21,840 bases of DNA, taken from positions 1 through 21,840 of the forward strand of contig DFNX01000015.1 in the NCBI GenBank assembly GCA_002376235.1. The letters are read 5' to 3'. This document shows, in pieces, positions 1-7,365 of the stretch. The position numbers and the translations under genes are program-made. Each line of letters starts with the position of its first letter. Within the stretch, counting starts at the first letter, position 1. Origin of the DNA: Neorhizobium sp. UBA3556. GTDB lineage: Bacteria; Pseudomonadota; Alphaproteobacteria; Rhizobiales; Rhizobiaceae. A model generated the notes under the pieces. The model was not told the DNA's origin. It saw only the letters and a program-made list of their open reading frames with translations, and did no database searches.

Positions 1-127
1 CTCGTGCCGCCAGCATGTCCTCGACCATTCGAAGGCTCAATGGAAAACGGAAATAGAGCCATACGGCATGTGCGATGATTTCGGCGGGAAAACGATGGCG
101 TCGGTAAAGAGGATCTCGGTCAGTCAT
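1..127 (-). CDS. IS6-family transposase, N-terminal part (runs off window)
   Basis: About 42 codons starting at the ATG at 127-125 (MTDRDPLYRRHRF...) are the same protein as the N-terminus of the complete transposase at 15732-16421. The two internal base differences are both synonymous (Ala and Val codons), so this fragment shows no sign of decay. The DDE catalytic core would lie outside the window and cannot be assessed. The family catalyses replicative, cointegrate-forming transposition. Confidence 0.85.
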   Translation of the reverse strand, partial: MTDRDPLYRRHRFPAEIIAHAVWLYFRFPLSLRMVEDMLAAR

Positions 128-177
128 AAGCCGAGCATCCCACATCAAAGTCCATGGCTCGTTAGGTTGACGATGCC
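1..177 (-). mobile_element. IS6-family insertion sequence, right-end fragment (continues beyond window)
   Basis: These 177 bases match 16295-16471 with only three differences (positions 62, 71 and 165). The match stops abruptly after GATGCC at 177, so this is the terminus on the transposase 5' side. The outer end read on the minus strand starts GGCATCGTCAAC, the kind of GGC-starting terminus seen in the IS6 family. The rest of the element lies left of the window. It abuts and truncates a substrate-binding protein gene at 178. Confidence 0.88.
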
Positions 178-620
178 TTAGCGACATCGGCTGAGACGAG
201 AAAAGCAATCGTGCCGGTATAGCCGATAACCCAGTTGCCTTCAGCATCCTTTGCCCAATCGGGGATCTGATCCCAGGTAGTGGTCTTGAAAGGCATTGTG
301 ACGCCGCGGGCGAGCGCGATCGGGCCGAATTCGAGACCAACATCACCGATGTCAGCGGTCGCGTTGACGCCTTCATTGGCAAATTTGGCGATCTCCTCGC
401 CGCTGCTCATATCGGTGTCGGAATGCTTGAGACCGTATTTCTCGGTTAGCTGCTGCCATGTGTCCTTCCAGTTGGCCCAACCATCAGGCATGCCGACGCT
501 GTAAACCGCGCCTTCTTTCTTGGCTGCGGCTTCGAGGGCGGAAAGATCGTTGGCGGCAGCGATGCCGGAATAGGCCAGAACGCCGAGGGCGGGCAGGGCC
601 AGGAAAGTGCGACGGAACAT
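162..620 (-). pseudogene. ABC transporter periplasmic substrate-binding protein, truncated by IS6 element
   Basis: The start codon at 620 follows a GAGGTGAAAC ribosome site. Residues 1-23 form a Sec signal peptide (basic start MFRR, a hydrophobic stretch, cleavage near AAA/N). The mature part begins LSALEAAAKKEGAVYSVGMP, which resembles Fe3+/polyamine/phosphonate-type binding proteins (cluster D). Native sequence ends at about residue 148. The last residues (ASST) and the stop codon come from the IS terminus, which begins at base 177. Relatives are roughly 330-360 residues, so more than half is missing, including the second lobe, and the product should be non-functional. It is divergent from a GntR/HutC regulator that probably controlled it. 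The permease and ATPase genes expected downstream are not in the window. The true substrate cannot be determined from this part. Confidence 0.82.
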
Positions 621-632
621 GTTTCACCTCAT

Positions 633-644
633 TGGTATAGACCA
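633..644. promoter_or_regulatory. GntR/HutC-type operator TGGTATAGACCA
   Basis: The site has TGGT/ACCA arms around ATAG and lies in the 75-base divergent region between the truncated binding-protein gene and the GntR/UTRA regulator. From memory, the same core is used by mycobacterial PhnF and closely resembles NagR/YvoA dre sites (TGGTCTAGACCA). It sits just upstream of the ribosome site of the binding-protein gene, a position suited to repression, and probably also gives autoregulation of the adjacent regulator. Confidence 0.72.
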
Positions 645-695
645 GTTGTGAGGTTCTATGCCAAACTGTGATGACAGCCGCATGACGGAGACAGG

Positions 696-1436
696 ATGAC
701 CGCTGACAGTGCGAACAAATTCACAAAACGGTCTTTCTTGACGCTGGATCAGGCGATCCGGAATGACCTTGCCGACGGCCGGCTTGCCGTAAGTCGGCGG
801 CTGCCGTCGGAACGAGAATTGGCCGAGCGTTACCGTACGACGCGCATCACGCTTCGCGAGGCGCTTGCCCATCTGGAGATGGATGGTCTCATCTATCGCG
901 AAAATCGCAGAGGCTGGTTCGTTTCCGATCGTCGGCTTGTCTACAACCCGCTGTGGCGAACTGACTTTCAGCGGATGACGCGGGAACAGAACCGGCAGGC
1001 AAGTACCGAACTGATCGAAGCCATCAGCGCGGTTGCCCCGGATGGTATCTGCACATTGCTGGAACAGCCTTCCGGAACGGAGTTCTGGCGCATCCGGCGA
1101 CGTCGGCGGGTCGACGACCGGCTTGTCGTCTTCGTAGAGCATCATCTCAACAAGGCAGTGTTTGCTGATATGCTGGAGCAGGACCTGACCGGCTCGCTGA
1201 CCAATCTGTATCGCGAAAAATACGCGCTGGAATACGGCGATGTCTCCTTCGAGATCAACCCGATTGCTCTGACCGGTTTGCCCGCGTCGGCGCTGCACTG
1301 TTCCGATGGAACGTTCGGCTTGCAGATCGTGCGTATCAACCGCGATCAGACAGGCCGTATTCTCGATTGTGATGTCGAATACTGGCGGCACGATGCCGTC
1401 TCGATCAAGATCGATACGAGGGATACGGCTATCTAG
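696..1436 (+). CDS. GntR-family (HutC/UTRA subfamily) transcriptional regulator
   Basis: This is a 246-residue regulator, the normal length for HutC-type proteins. A winged helix-turn-helix spans residues about 12-78, including LPSERELAERY and TLREALAHLEMDGLIYRE. A UTRA ligand-binding domain follows from about 95 to 240 (EFWRIRRRRRVDDRLVVFVEHHL; final strand DCDVEYWRHDAVSIKID). The ATG at 696 has GGAG six to seven bases upstream. The gene is divergent from the truncated ABC binding protein across a TGGTATAGACCA operator, so it probably controls that transporter and itself. The operator resemblance suggests phosphonate or amino-sugar control, but the ligand is unknown. Its presumed target is now broken by the IS element. 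Confidence 0.88.
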   Translation: MTADSANKFTKRSFLTLDQAIRNDLADGRLAVSRRLPSERELAERYRTTRITLREALAHLEMDGLIYRENRRGWFVSDRRLVYNPLWRTDFQRMTREQNRQASTELIEAISAVAPDGICTLLEQPSGTEFWRIRRRRRVDDRLVVFVEHHLNKAVFADMLEQDLTGSLTNLYREKYALEYGDVSFEINPIALTGLPASALHCSDGTFGLQIVRINRDQTGRILDCDVEYWRHDAVSIKIDTRDTAI

Positions 1437-1698
1437 CTGGCGTAGGTGCAGGCCGAATTTTACCAACGGACAATATAATGACTTGGCCTCGTCCGCACAG
1501 CAATCGACTGCCTCAAACATCCGAGGAGCGCGTCTTCAACGGCCAAATTCCGGAGGGAGAGTGACCGGCGAGGCTGGTAGCGGCTCAACCGGATAGGATG
1601 AAATTTTCGGAAATATATGGATTCCATTTCGGTCCATGTGCTCGTGGCCTGAGTGGTGATCCATCTTGGCGCATTAGCTCGATGGCTATCAAAGCTGC
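1437..1698. other. Intergenic region without recognisable gene
   Basis: These 262 bases lie between the GntR gene and the 3' end of the LacI gene. Reading frames here have no ribosome site and no family resemblance. No strong hairpin followed by a T-run was seen. It may be a junction between an ancestral phosphonate-type locus and the sugar locus, but no repeat or IS end supports that directly. Confidence 0.5.
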
Positions 1699-2748
1699 TT
1701 AGGAGCTCGCTGCGCAGACCGAACGTCGCTCCACCACATGGCAGGCCAATTCGATGCGGCGTGACAGTGCCGGCACTCCGGAGCAGAGATCGCGCAACAG
1801 ATCGACCGCCGTCATGCCGATCTCGCGCATGGGAATATGCACGGTGGTCAGCGGCGGGTTGAGGAAGGCTGCCTGCGGCAGGTCGTCCATGCCCATCACC
1901 GACACATCCTCCGGCACGCTGTAACCGGCCTGTTGCACGGCCATCATCGCGCCGGCCGCAAGGCTGTCGCCGGCGGTGAGGATAGCGGTGAAATCGAGGC
2001 TGCTCGCTGCAATACGGTCGGCGATCGCCTGTGTCGCCAGTTCCGGCAGCCAGTCGTCGACGGTGACGGTCATGTCAGGTGTCGGCGTGATGCCGCGATG
2101 GCGAAGCGCATCCCAAAAACCTTCCTGGCGGCGTTCGATCGTGCGGCGGCCGGGACGCATCAGAAACAGGATGCGGCGGTGGCCGAGATCGAGCAGGCGG
2201 TCTGTGGCCAGTTGTGCGGCGGAACGGTTGCAAGGGGTGACGCTCGAAAGCCGCATATGCGGATCGTCGCCATTGATCAGAACGACCGGTTTGTCGAAAG
2301 CGCGGGTGGCGGCCAGCATGCGTTCGTCATCCACCGTCAGGAACAGGAGGCCCGTTACGTCGGGATCGCTGCCCGCCTCATCGAGCACGGAACGTTCATC
2401 GCTGGCATCGGCAATCGGGCGGGTGATGATGTCGAGGCCGAGCATTTGCGCGCGATCTCGTGCGCCTTCGAGAACATGCAGGGTGAACTGGTTGCGCACG
2501 TAATCGATCATCGCCGCACTGGAGGCGGCAATGACGATTTTTTTGCCCGGCACGGGCGCCGGCATCGGATAATTGGCGTCTTTTGCGGCTTCGAGAATGC
2601 GCTGGCGGATATCGTCGCGCACGCCCTTTTCACCGGTCAGGGCGCGTGACACCGTGCTCAGCGAAACACCGACTTTTTCAGCGATATCTTCCAGCCGCAC
2701 ACGCCGGCTTTTTTTGCCGCGCTTGTTGGGAATTGCTGTGTCTGCCAT
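1699..2748 (-). CDS. LacI-family transcriptional regulator
   Basis: The product is 349 residues, typical of LacI/GalR proteins. The DNA-binding headpiece is near the N-terminus (residues about 18-43: RLEDIAEKVGVSLSTVSRAL), followed by the hinge and a periplasmic-binding-protein-like effector domain (KKIVIAASSA..., late motif VPEDVSVMGMDDLPQA, ending PLTTVHIPMREIG). The start is placed at 2748 (MADTAIPNKRG) because GGAG precedes it by about seven bases; an upstream ATG at 2781 has no comparable site. The gene is divergent from the GH105-kduI-ABC operon and shares its promoter region, which holds a good LacI-type palindrome. It is most likely the local repressor. The inducer is presumably an uronate- or rhamnose-containing intermediate; that is inference. 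Confidence 0.92.
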   Translation of the reverse strand: MADTAIPNKRGKKSRRVRLEDIAEKVGVSLSTVSRALTGEKGVRDDIRQRILEAAKDANYPMPAPVPGKKIVIAASSAAMIDYVRNQFTLHVLEGARDRAQMLGLDIITRPIADASDERSVLDEAGSDPDVTGLLFLTVDDERMLAATRAFDKPVVLINGDDPHMRLSSVTPCNRSAAQLATDRLLDLGHRRILFLMRPGRRTIERRQEGFWDALRHRGITPTPDMTVTVDDWLPELATQAIADRIAASSLDFTAILTAGDSLAAGAMMAVQQAGYSVPEDVSVMGMDDLPQAAFLNPPLTTVHIPMREIGMTAVDLLRDLCSGVPALSRRIELACHVVERRSVCAASS

Positions 2749-2786
2749 CGACCATCTCCGGTAATGGCTGCCAGACTGCAAAAAAT

Positions 2787-2808
2787 TTTCAGATTGCGCA
2801 ATCGCAAA
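2787..2808. promoter_or_regulatory. LacI-type operator palindrome upstream of the GH105 operon
   Basis: The core GATTGCGCAATC (2792-2803) is a perfect 12-base palindrome. It extends to a 22-base imperfect palindrome with TTT and AAA outer arms and two mismatched positions per side. A central CG step in an even palindrome is typical of LacI-family sites. It lies 39 bases upstream of the LacI start and 86 bases upstream of the GH105 start, suiting control of both directions. Confidence 0.7.
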
Positions 2809-2893
2809 TCCGGTGTTTACATCCTCTCACCGCTCGGGAGAAGCGGATTGGAGGAACCGGTGCCGCAAGGCGCCGGATGAGGAGGAGACAGGC

Positions 2894-3988
2894 ATGGGCC
2901 TTTCAGCCCGGCATATCCGTGAAAAACTCGATCTGCTCGTTGTCGGCATGACCGGCCTGCGGGATGACGGTCGCTTTCACGAACCCAATCTCGACGGCTC
3001 GGCCGGCGATTACATTTCTTTCGACAGCTGGGAATGGCCGCAGGGCGTGGGGCTTTATGGCCTGATCCGGATGTGGCAATTCACCGGTCGTGACGACCTC
3101 AAAGGCGTGATCGAGAACTGGTATGCCGCCCGCATCGAGGCTGGTCTGCCAAAACTGAACGTCAATACGACGGCGCCGATGCTGGGACTTTCGGTTCTCT
3201 GGCGCGAAACCCGCGATCCGCGCTGGCAGCCGGTGCTGGATGCATGGGCGAACCGCGCGGTGAGCGAAATGGGCCGCACGCGGGAAGGCGCTTTTGCGCA
3301 TCACGTCTCCGACAAGGTCAATGACGACGAGCTTTGGGACGACACGCTTTATATGGTGGCGTTGTTCCTCGCCTCTTACGGTCAGGCCAGCGGCCGCACC
3401 GAACTGGTCGATGAAGCGGTCAAACAGTTTCTCGTCCATACCCGGTATCTGGCCGACAAAAAGACCGGCCTGTGGTTCCACGGCTGGACGTTTCAGGGCC
3501 ACCACAATTTTGCCGAGGCGCGCTGGGCGCGGGGCAATGCCTGGATCACCGCCGGCATGCTCGACCTTTTTGATCTTGCCGAAGTTCCAGCGGCCGTTAA
3601 GGATTATCTGACCGGCGTTCTGGTGGCGCAGGTGGATGCGCTTCTGGCATCACAAACCGCATCCGGCGCGTGGCGCACGCTGCTGGACGATCCGACCTCC
3701 TATGAGGAAATCTCGGCGACGGCCGGTTTCGGTTATGGCCTGCTCAAGGGGCATCGGCTGGGTCTTGGCACGCCGGAATGGCGGGAGGCGGGTTTGCGGG
3801 CGGTCGAGGCGCTGCTCGCCAATATCGATGATACCGGCACCGTGCTGAATGTGTCTTACGGCACCCGCATGGGCCATGACCTGCAATTTTATCGCGACAT
3901 CCCGATCCAGCCGACCGGATACGGGCAGGCGCTGGCGATCCTTTGCCTGTCCGAAGCGTTGCGCCATGTCGAGGGAGACGCTCCATGA
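2894..3988 (+). CDS. GH105/GH88-family unsaturated rhamnogalacturonyl/glucuronyl hydrolase
   Basis: The 364-residue protein has the normal length of GH105 enzymes (YteR type), which hydrate and release the 4,5-unsaturated uronic acid that a polysaccharide lyase leaves at the non-reducing end. Family-type motifs are ELWDDTLYM (residues 146-154, with the presumed catalytic Asp at about 150), FHGW (195-198) and WARGNAW (211-217), spaced as in an (alpha/alpha)6 barrel. There is no signal peptide, so it acts in the cytoplasm on imported oligosaccharides. The start at 2894 follows a strong GGAGGAG site; an in-frame ATG at 2813 lacks one. It is the first gene of the operon and overlaps kduI by four bases (ATGA), so the two are probably translationally coupled. 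The product, 5-keto-4-deoxyuronate, is the KduI substrate. Confidence 0.87.
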   Translation: MGLSARHIREKLDLLVVGMTGLRDDGRFHEPNLDGSAGDYISFDSWEWPQGVGLYGLIRMWQFTGRDDLKGVIENWYAARIEAGLPKLNVNTTAPMLGLSVLWRETRDPRWQPVLDAWANRAVSEMGRTREGAFAHHVSDKVNDDELWDDTLYMVALFLASYGQASGRTELVDEAVKQFLVHTRYLADKKTGLWFHGWTFQGHHNFAEARWARGNAWITAGMLDLFDLAEVPAAVKDYLTGVLVAQVDALLASQTASGAWRTLLDDPTSYEEISATAGFGYGLLKGHRLGLGTPEWREAGLRAVEALLANIDDTGTVLNVSYGTRMGHDLQFYRDIPIQPTGYGQALAILCLSEALRHVEGDAP

Positions 3989-4821
3989 CGATGAAGGTTC
4001 TTTATGGCGCCGGTCCGGATGACATCAAGGCGTTCGATACGGCACGGCTGCGCAAGGAATTTTTGGTCGAGGATCTGTTTCGGCCGGGCGAGGTGAGCTT
4101 TACCTATACCCATGTCGACCGGCTTATCCTCGGCGGCGTGGTGCCGCTGGATGCGACGCTGAGTTTTGGCTCGGGCAAGGATATCGGCACGCCCTATCTC
4201 CTCTCAGCGCGTGAAATGGGCGTTGCCAATCTCGGCGGTACCGGCACGATCACCGTGGATGGCCAAAAGTTCGAGCTGGAAAACCGCGACATTCTTTATA
4301 TCGGCCGGGGTGCGCAGGAGATTTCGGTCGCCAGCCATTCGGCGGAGAACCCGGCGCGGTTCTACATGAATTCGGTTCCCGCCGGCGCCGATATCCCGCA
4401 CCGGCTGATCAAACAGGCGGAATCCAAACCGCTCGATCTCGGAGAGGCAAGACGCTCCAACAAGCGGAATTTGCGGATGTATATCCATCCGCAGGTGGCC
4501 CCGTCCTGCCTGTTGCTGATGGGTATTACCGATCTCGCCGAAGGCAGCGTCTGGAACACCATGCCGCCGCATCTGCATGAGCGGCGTATGGAGGCCTATT
4601 GTTATTTCGACCTCGCGCCGGAAGAGCGTGTGATCCACCTGATGGGACGGCCGGAAGAAACGCGGCATCTGCTGGTCAAGGATCTCGATGCGGTGCTGTC
4701 GCCGGCCTGGTCCATCCATATGGGGGCCGGCACGGATGGATATGCCTTCGTCTGGGGCATGACCGGCGAAAACCAGGAATATAACGACGTGGCCCCGGTG
4801 GCCCTCAGCGAACTCAGATAA
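3985..4821 (+). CDS. kduI: 5-keto-4-deoxyuronate isomerase (4-deoxy-L-threo-5-hexosulose-uronate ketol-isomerase)
   Basis: The start is at 3985 in the ATGA overlap with the GH105 gene, preceded by GAGGGAGACG. This gives 278 residues, the same length as E. coli KduI as I recall it. The zinc ligands of that enzyme (His196, His198, Glu203, His245) fall at the same numbers here: the PPHLHERRMEAYCYFD segment gives H196, H198 and E203, and AWSIHMG gives H245. The protein is a cupin-type cytoplasmic isomerase that converts 5-keto-4-deoxyuronate to 2,5-diketo-3-deoxygluconate in pectin and uronan catabolism. The next enzymes (KduD, KdgK) are not in the window and must be encoded elsewhere. A longer reading frame beginning at 3943 would overlap the hydrolase and has no reason to be used. 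Confidence 0.96.
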   Translation: MTMKVLYGAGPDDIKAFDTARLRKEFLVEDLFRPGEVSFTYTHVDRLILGGVVPLDATLSFGSGKDIGTPYLLSAREMGVANLGGTGTITVDGQKFELENRDILYIGRGAQEISVASHSAENPARFYMNSVPAGADIPHRLIKQAESKPLDLGEARRSNKRNLRMYIHPQVAPSCLLLMGITDLAEGSVWNTMPPHLHERRMEAYCYFDLAPEERVIHLMGRPEETRHLLVKDLDAVLSPAWSIHMGAGTDGYAFVWGMTGENQEYNDVAPVALSELR

Positions 4822-4835
4822 GGCGGTAGGCGAGC

Positions 4836-7316
4836 ATGAACCCGCAACAGAACTGGATGCGCAAGACTTTGAAGCCGGGCGATGCCCTGCGTTACTGGCA
4901 GCTTGGCCGCATAACCGAAGAACGGTTTGACGTGCCCGATGCGCCGATGAAGGGCGAGATGGACCCGTTCTTCTTCCTCACCAAGGTCAAGAATTTCATT
5001 CCGCACGAATATCCCTGCCGCACCATCTTTGCCGAGACTTTTCGCGGCAAGAGGCCGGATGTGCGCGGCGCATTCGACGCGTCGCGCTGGTGGCTGCCTT
5101 TCGGTTCGCCACGGCTGGATCTGTCCGGCTTCTGGTTCCGCCCGACGCGGCTTGCCACATGGACGCGCACCTATATCGAAGCTGAGGCGGCGGGGACTGC
5201 AAAAATCCGGCTCGGCACATGCGGCGGCGCGGTTCTGTGGCTGAACGGTTCGGAAGTGGGCTGGATGGCGCCCTATAGCCGCAATCTCGAAGCCAAGCAG
5301 GAGTTCGAGCTGGAACTGACGGCCGGCCTGAACGAGATCGTGCTGTTCTTCGATGATCTGGCCGAACGTGATGCCCGTTATTTCTACCAGTTCGATTATC
5401 TCTCCGGCCCTGCTGCAAATGTCGCCCTGCCGGTTCCCGTAGCGGGTGCCGTGGCGGACAGTCTGGAAGGGGCGCTGGACGGCATGCATCTCGACCGCCA
5501 GCATTATTTCGGCGGCGACATTACGGTGCTGTTTGCCAAGGCGCTGCCGGTGGAGGCCAAGGTCAATGTCGCCATCGAAGGCGATTTCATGTCGCGTGAG
5601 CGCTTCGATTACAATTTCGAGCTGCCGGCCGGTGTCGCCAGCCTCAATGTCGGCGCTTCGGAAAATGCCCCGGCGGATTTCCGCCATCTGCGGGTGACGC
5701 TGGATGCTGGCGGTTTTGTTGCCTCTCGTTCGGTGGGCGTGGAAATCTGCCATGCAGCGCGTCAGGGCGAGGCTTCGGCCTCATTGGCTGAGCGGATTAT
5801 CGACACGCTGACCGAAGTGTCCGATTATTCCGAGCGCGACACGGTGCGCGCATTTGCGCGGCTGGCCAGTGGTCGTGGTGGTGCTGACACGGATGCGATG
5901 ATCGAGGAAATCCTGCCGTCGATCGAGGATTGCCACGATTGCGCGGACTTTTCGCTGGTGCCGCTGATATGGTCGCGCACGACCTGGGGCGTCGATATCA
6001 ATCAAAAAACGCGCGACCGCATCGATGCGGCCATCCTCAACTACCGTTACTGGATGGATGAGCCGGGCAATGACGTGCAGTGGTATTTTTCGGAAAACCA
6101 CGCGCTGCTTTTCCACACCTCCGCTTATCTGGCGGGTCATCTTCTCCCCGAAGCCACTTTTGTCCGTTCCGGCCGTAAAGGTTCGCAGCAGGCGAAGGTC
6201 GGCGCGGAGCGGGTGCGGGCATGGCTCGACCATTTCGAACATTGCGAAATGGCGGAGTTCAACTCGGCTCCCTACTTTCCGATCGACCTCAAGGGCCTGA
6301 CGGCGCTGGCGGCGCTTTCGCCGGACAAGGATATCGCTGACCGTGCCAAGGTCGGGATCGTACGGCTCGCCGAAATCATCGCGCGCTCGGCGCATCACGG
6401 CATGGTGACGGCGGCGCAGGGGCGGTCTTATGAGCACACGCTGTGCGCCGGCCGTTCGCTGGAACTGTCCGCGGTTGCCCGTCTGCTTTGGGGCAAGGGT
6501 TTTTACGGCCGCCGTGTGCATTGCCTGCCGCAGATGGCAGTCTGCCTCCGCGACCATGGGCTGGTGATCCCGGAAGAATTGGCCGCAATCGCCGATCACC
6601 AGAGCGCCGACCATCAGGAATGGCGGTTTGCGCAGGGCGAAAATTCCTTTGCGGCGCTTTATCACTACAAGGGCAAAAATTTCGCCATGGGCTCGACAGT
6701 GCATTACCGTTGGGACGAATGGGGTTATCAGGAAACAGTTCTGCATCTGCGCATCGGGCAAAAGCCGGAAGCGGCGATCTGGATCAATCATCCCGGCGAG
6801 ACCATCCAGTTCGGATACGGGCGTCCGTCATACTGGGGCGGTTGCGGCACCATTCCGCGCGTGCAGCAATATCGCGGCCTCGCCGTCATGGAATTCACGA
6901 CCTACGAGGAACAGCCCGATTTTACCCATGCCTGGTTTCCGGCGGCAGAGTTCGATGAAAGCCGCGTTTCGGGAAGTCTGGCGCTTGCCCGCTCGGGTGA
7001 AGGCGCGGTGCTTTTACGCGCTGGATCCGACCTGCATGTGACGAATGATGGCCCGTCCGCCGGTGCGGAACTGCGGCAATACGGCCAGAAAACTCGCTGG
7101 ATCGTACGTGTCTGTGAAGCCGGTGATCTCTCTGCCGTGGAAAGCCGGTTTGCCGGCCTGTCGGCTCAGCACGGTGCGGATGGCACGATCATTGTCGAAG
7201 ACCCGGAATATGGTAGCGTGTCTTTCCGGGCCGATGGCACGGTGAAAGCGCAAGGCCGCGTGATCGCGCGGGCAGACTATAGCGTGAAGGGCGAAGCAAC
7301 ACTGCTTGGCGCTTGA
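4836..7316 (+). CDS. Uncharacterised 826-residue protein, probable cytoplasmic carbohydrate-active enzyme
   Basis: I cannot assign this protein to a named family. Residues about 60-190 look like a beta-sandwich sugar-binding module (FWFRPTRLATWTRTYIEAE; TCGGAVLWLNGSEVGW, typical of jelly-roll domains in GH2/GH78-type enzymes). Residues about 315-600 are helical with aromatic and acidic motifs like an (alpha/alpha) toroid: WYFSENHALLFHTSAYLAG (416-434), EFNSAPYF (474-481) and GRSYEH (529-534). Residues about 610-826 are again beta-rich. That three-part layout recurs in polysaccharide lyases and some glycosidases. Conserved-looking Glu/His/Tyr residues (E420, N421, H422, E474, Y532) are candidate catalytic positions; this is inference. 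There is no signal peptide, so it should act on imported substrate. It starts 14 bases after kduI, in the same operon. The N-terminal residues could begin slightly later because the ribosome site (AGGCGAG) is moderate. Confidence 0.8.
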   Translation: MNPQQNWMRKTLKPGDALRYWQLGRITEERFDVPDAPMKGEMDPFFFLTKVKNFIPHEYPCRTIFAETFRGKRPDVRGAFDASRWWLPFGSPRLDLSGFWFRPTRLATWTRTYIEAEAAGTAKIRLGTCGGAVLWLNGSEVGWMAPYSRNLEAKQEFELELTAGLNEIVLFFDDLAERDARYFYQFDYLSGPAANVALPVPVAGAVADSLEGALDGMHLDRQHYFGGDITVLFAKALPVEAKVNVAIEGDFMSRERFDYNFELPAGVASLNVGASENAPADFRHLRVTLDAGGFVASRSVGVEICHAARQGEASASLAERIIDTLTEVSDYSERDTVRAFARLASGRGGADTDAMIEEILPSIEDCHDCADFSLVPLIWSRTTWGVDINQKTRDRIDAAILNYRYWMDEPGNDVQWYFSENHALLFHTSAYLAGHLLPEATFVRSGRKGSQQAKVGAERVRAWLDHFEHCEMAEFNSAPYFPIDLKGLTALAALSPDKDIADRAKVGIVRLAEIIARSAHHGMVTAAQGRSYEHTLCAGRSLELSAVARLLWGKGFYGRRVHCLPQMAVCLRDHGLVIPEELAAIADHQSADHQEWRFAQGENSFAALYHYKGKNFAMGSTVHYRWDEWGYQETVLHLRIGQKPEAAIWINHPGETIQFGYGRPSYWGGCGTIPRVQQYRGLAVMEFTTYEEQPDFTHAWFPAAEFDESRVSGSLALARSGEGAVLLRAGSDLHVTNDGPSAGAELRQYGQKTRWIVRVCEAGDLSAVESRFAGLSAQHGADGTIIVEDPEYGSVSFRADGTVKAQGRVIARADYSVKGEATLLGA

Positions 7317-7365
7317 GATTGGTCAATGGACGGGTTGGGAGGCCTTGGTCCAAAAGAGGAGGAAA

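Noticed and set aside
2813..2893. Upstream in-frame start for the GH105 gene
   Set aside because: There is no ribosome site, and the extension lies close to the operator and promoter region; the ATG at 2894 has GGAGGAG.
4602..5753. 383-codon minus-strand frame opposite kduI and the 826-residue gene
   Set aside because: Antisense shadow with no ribosome site or recognisable family; the plus-strand genes are clear.
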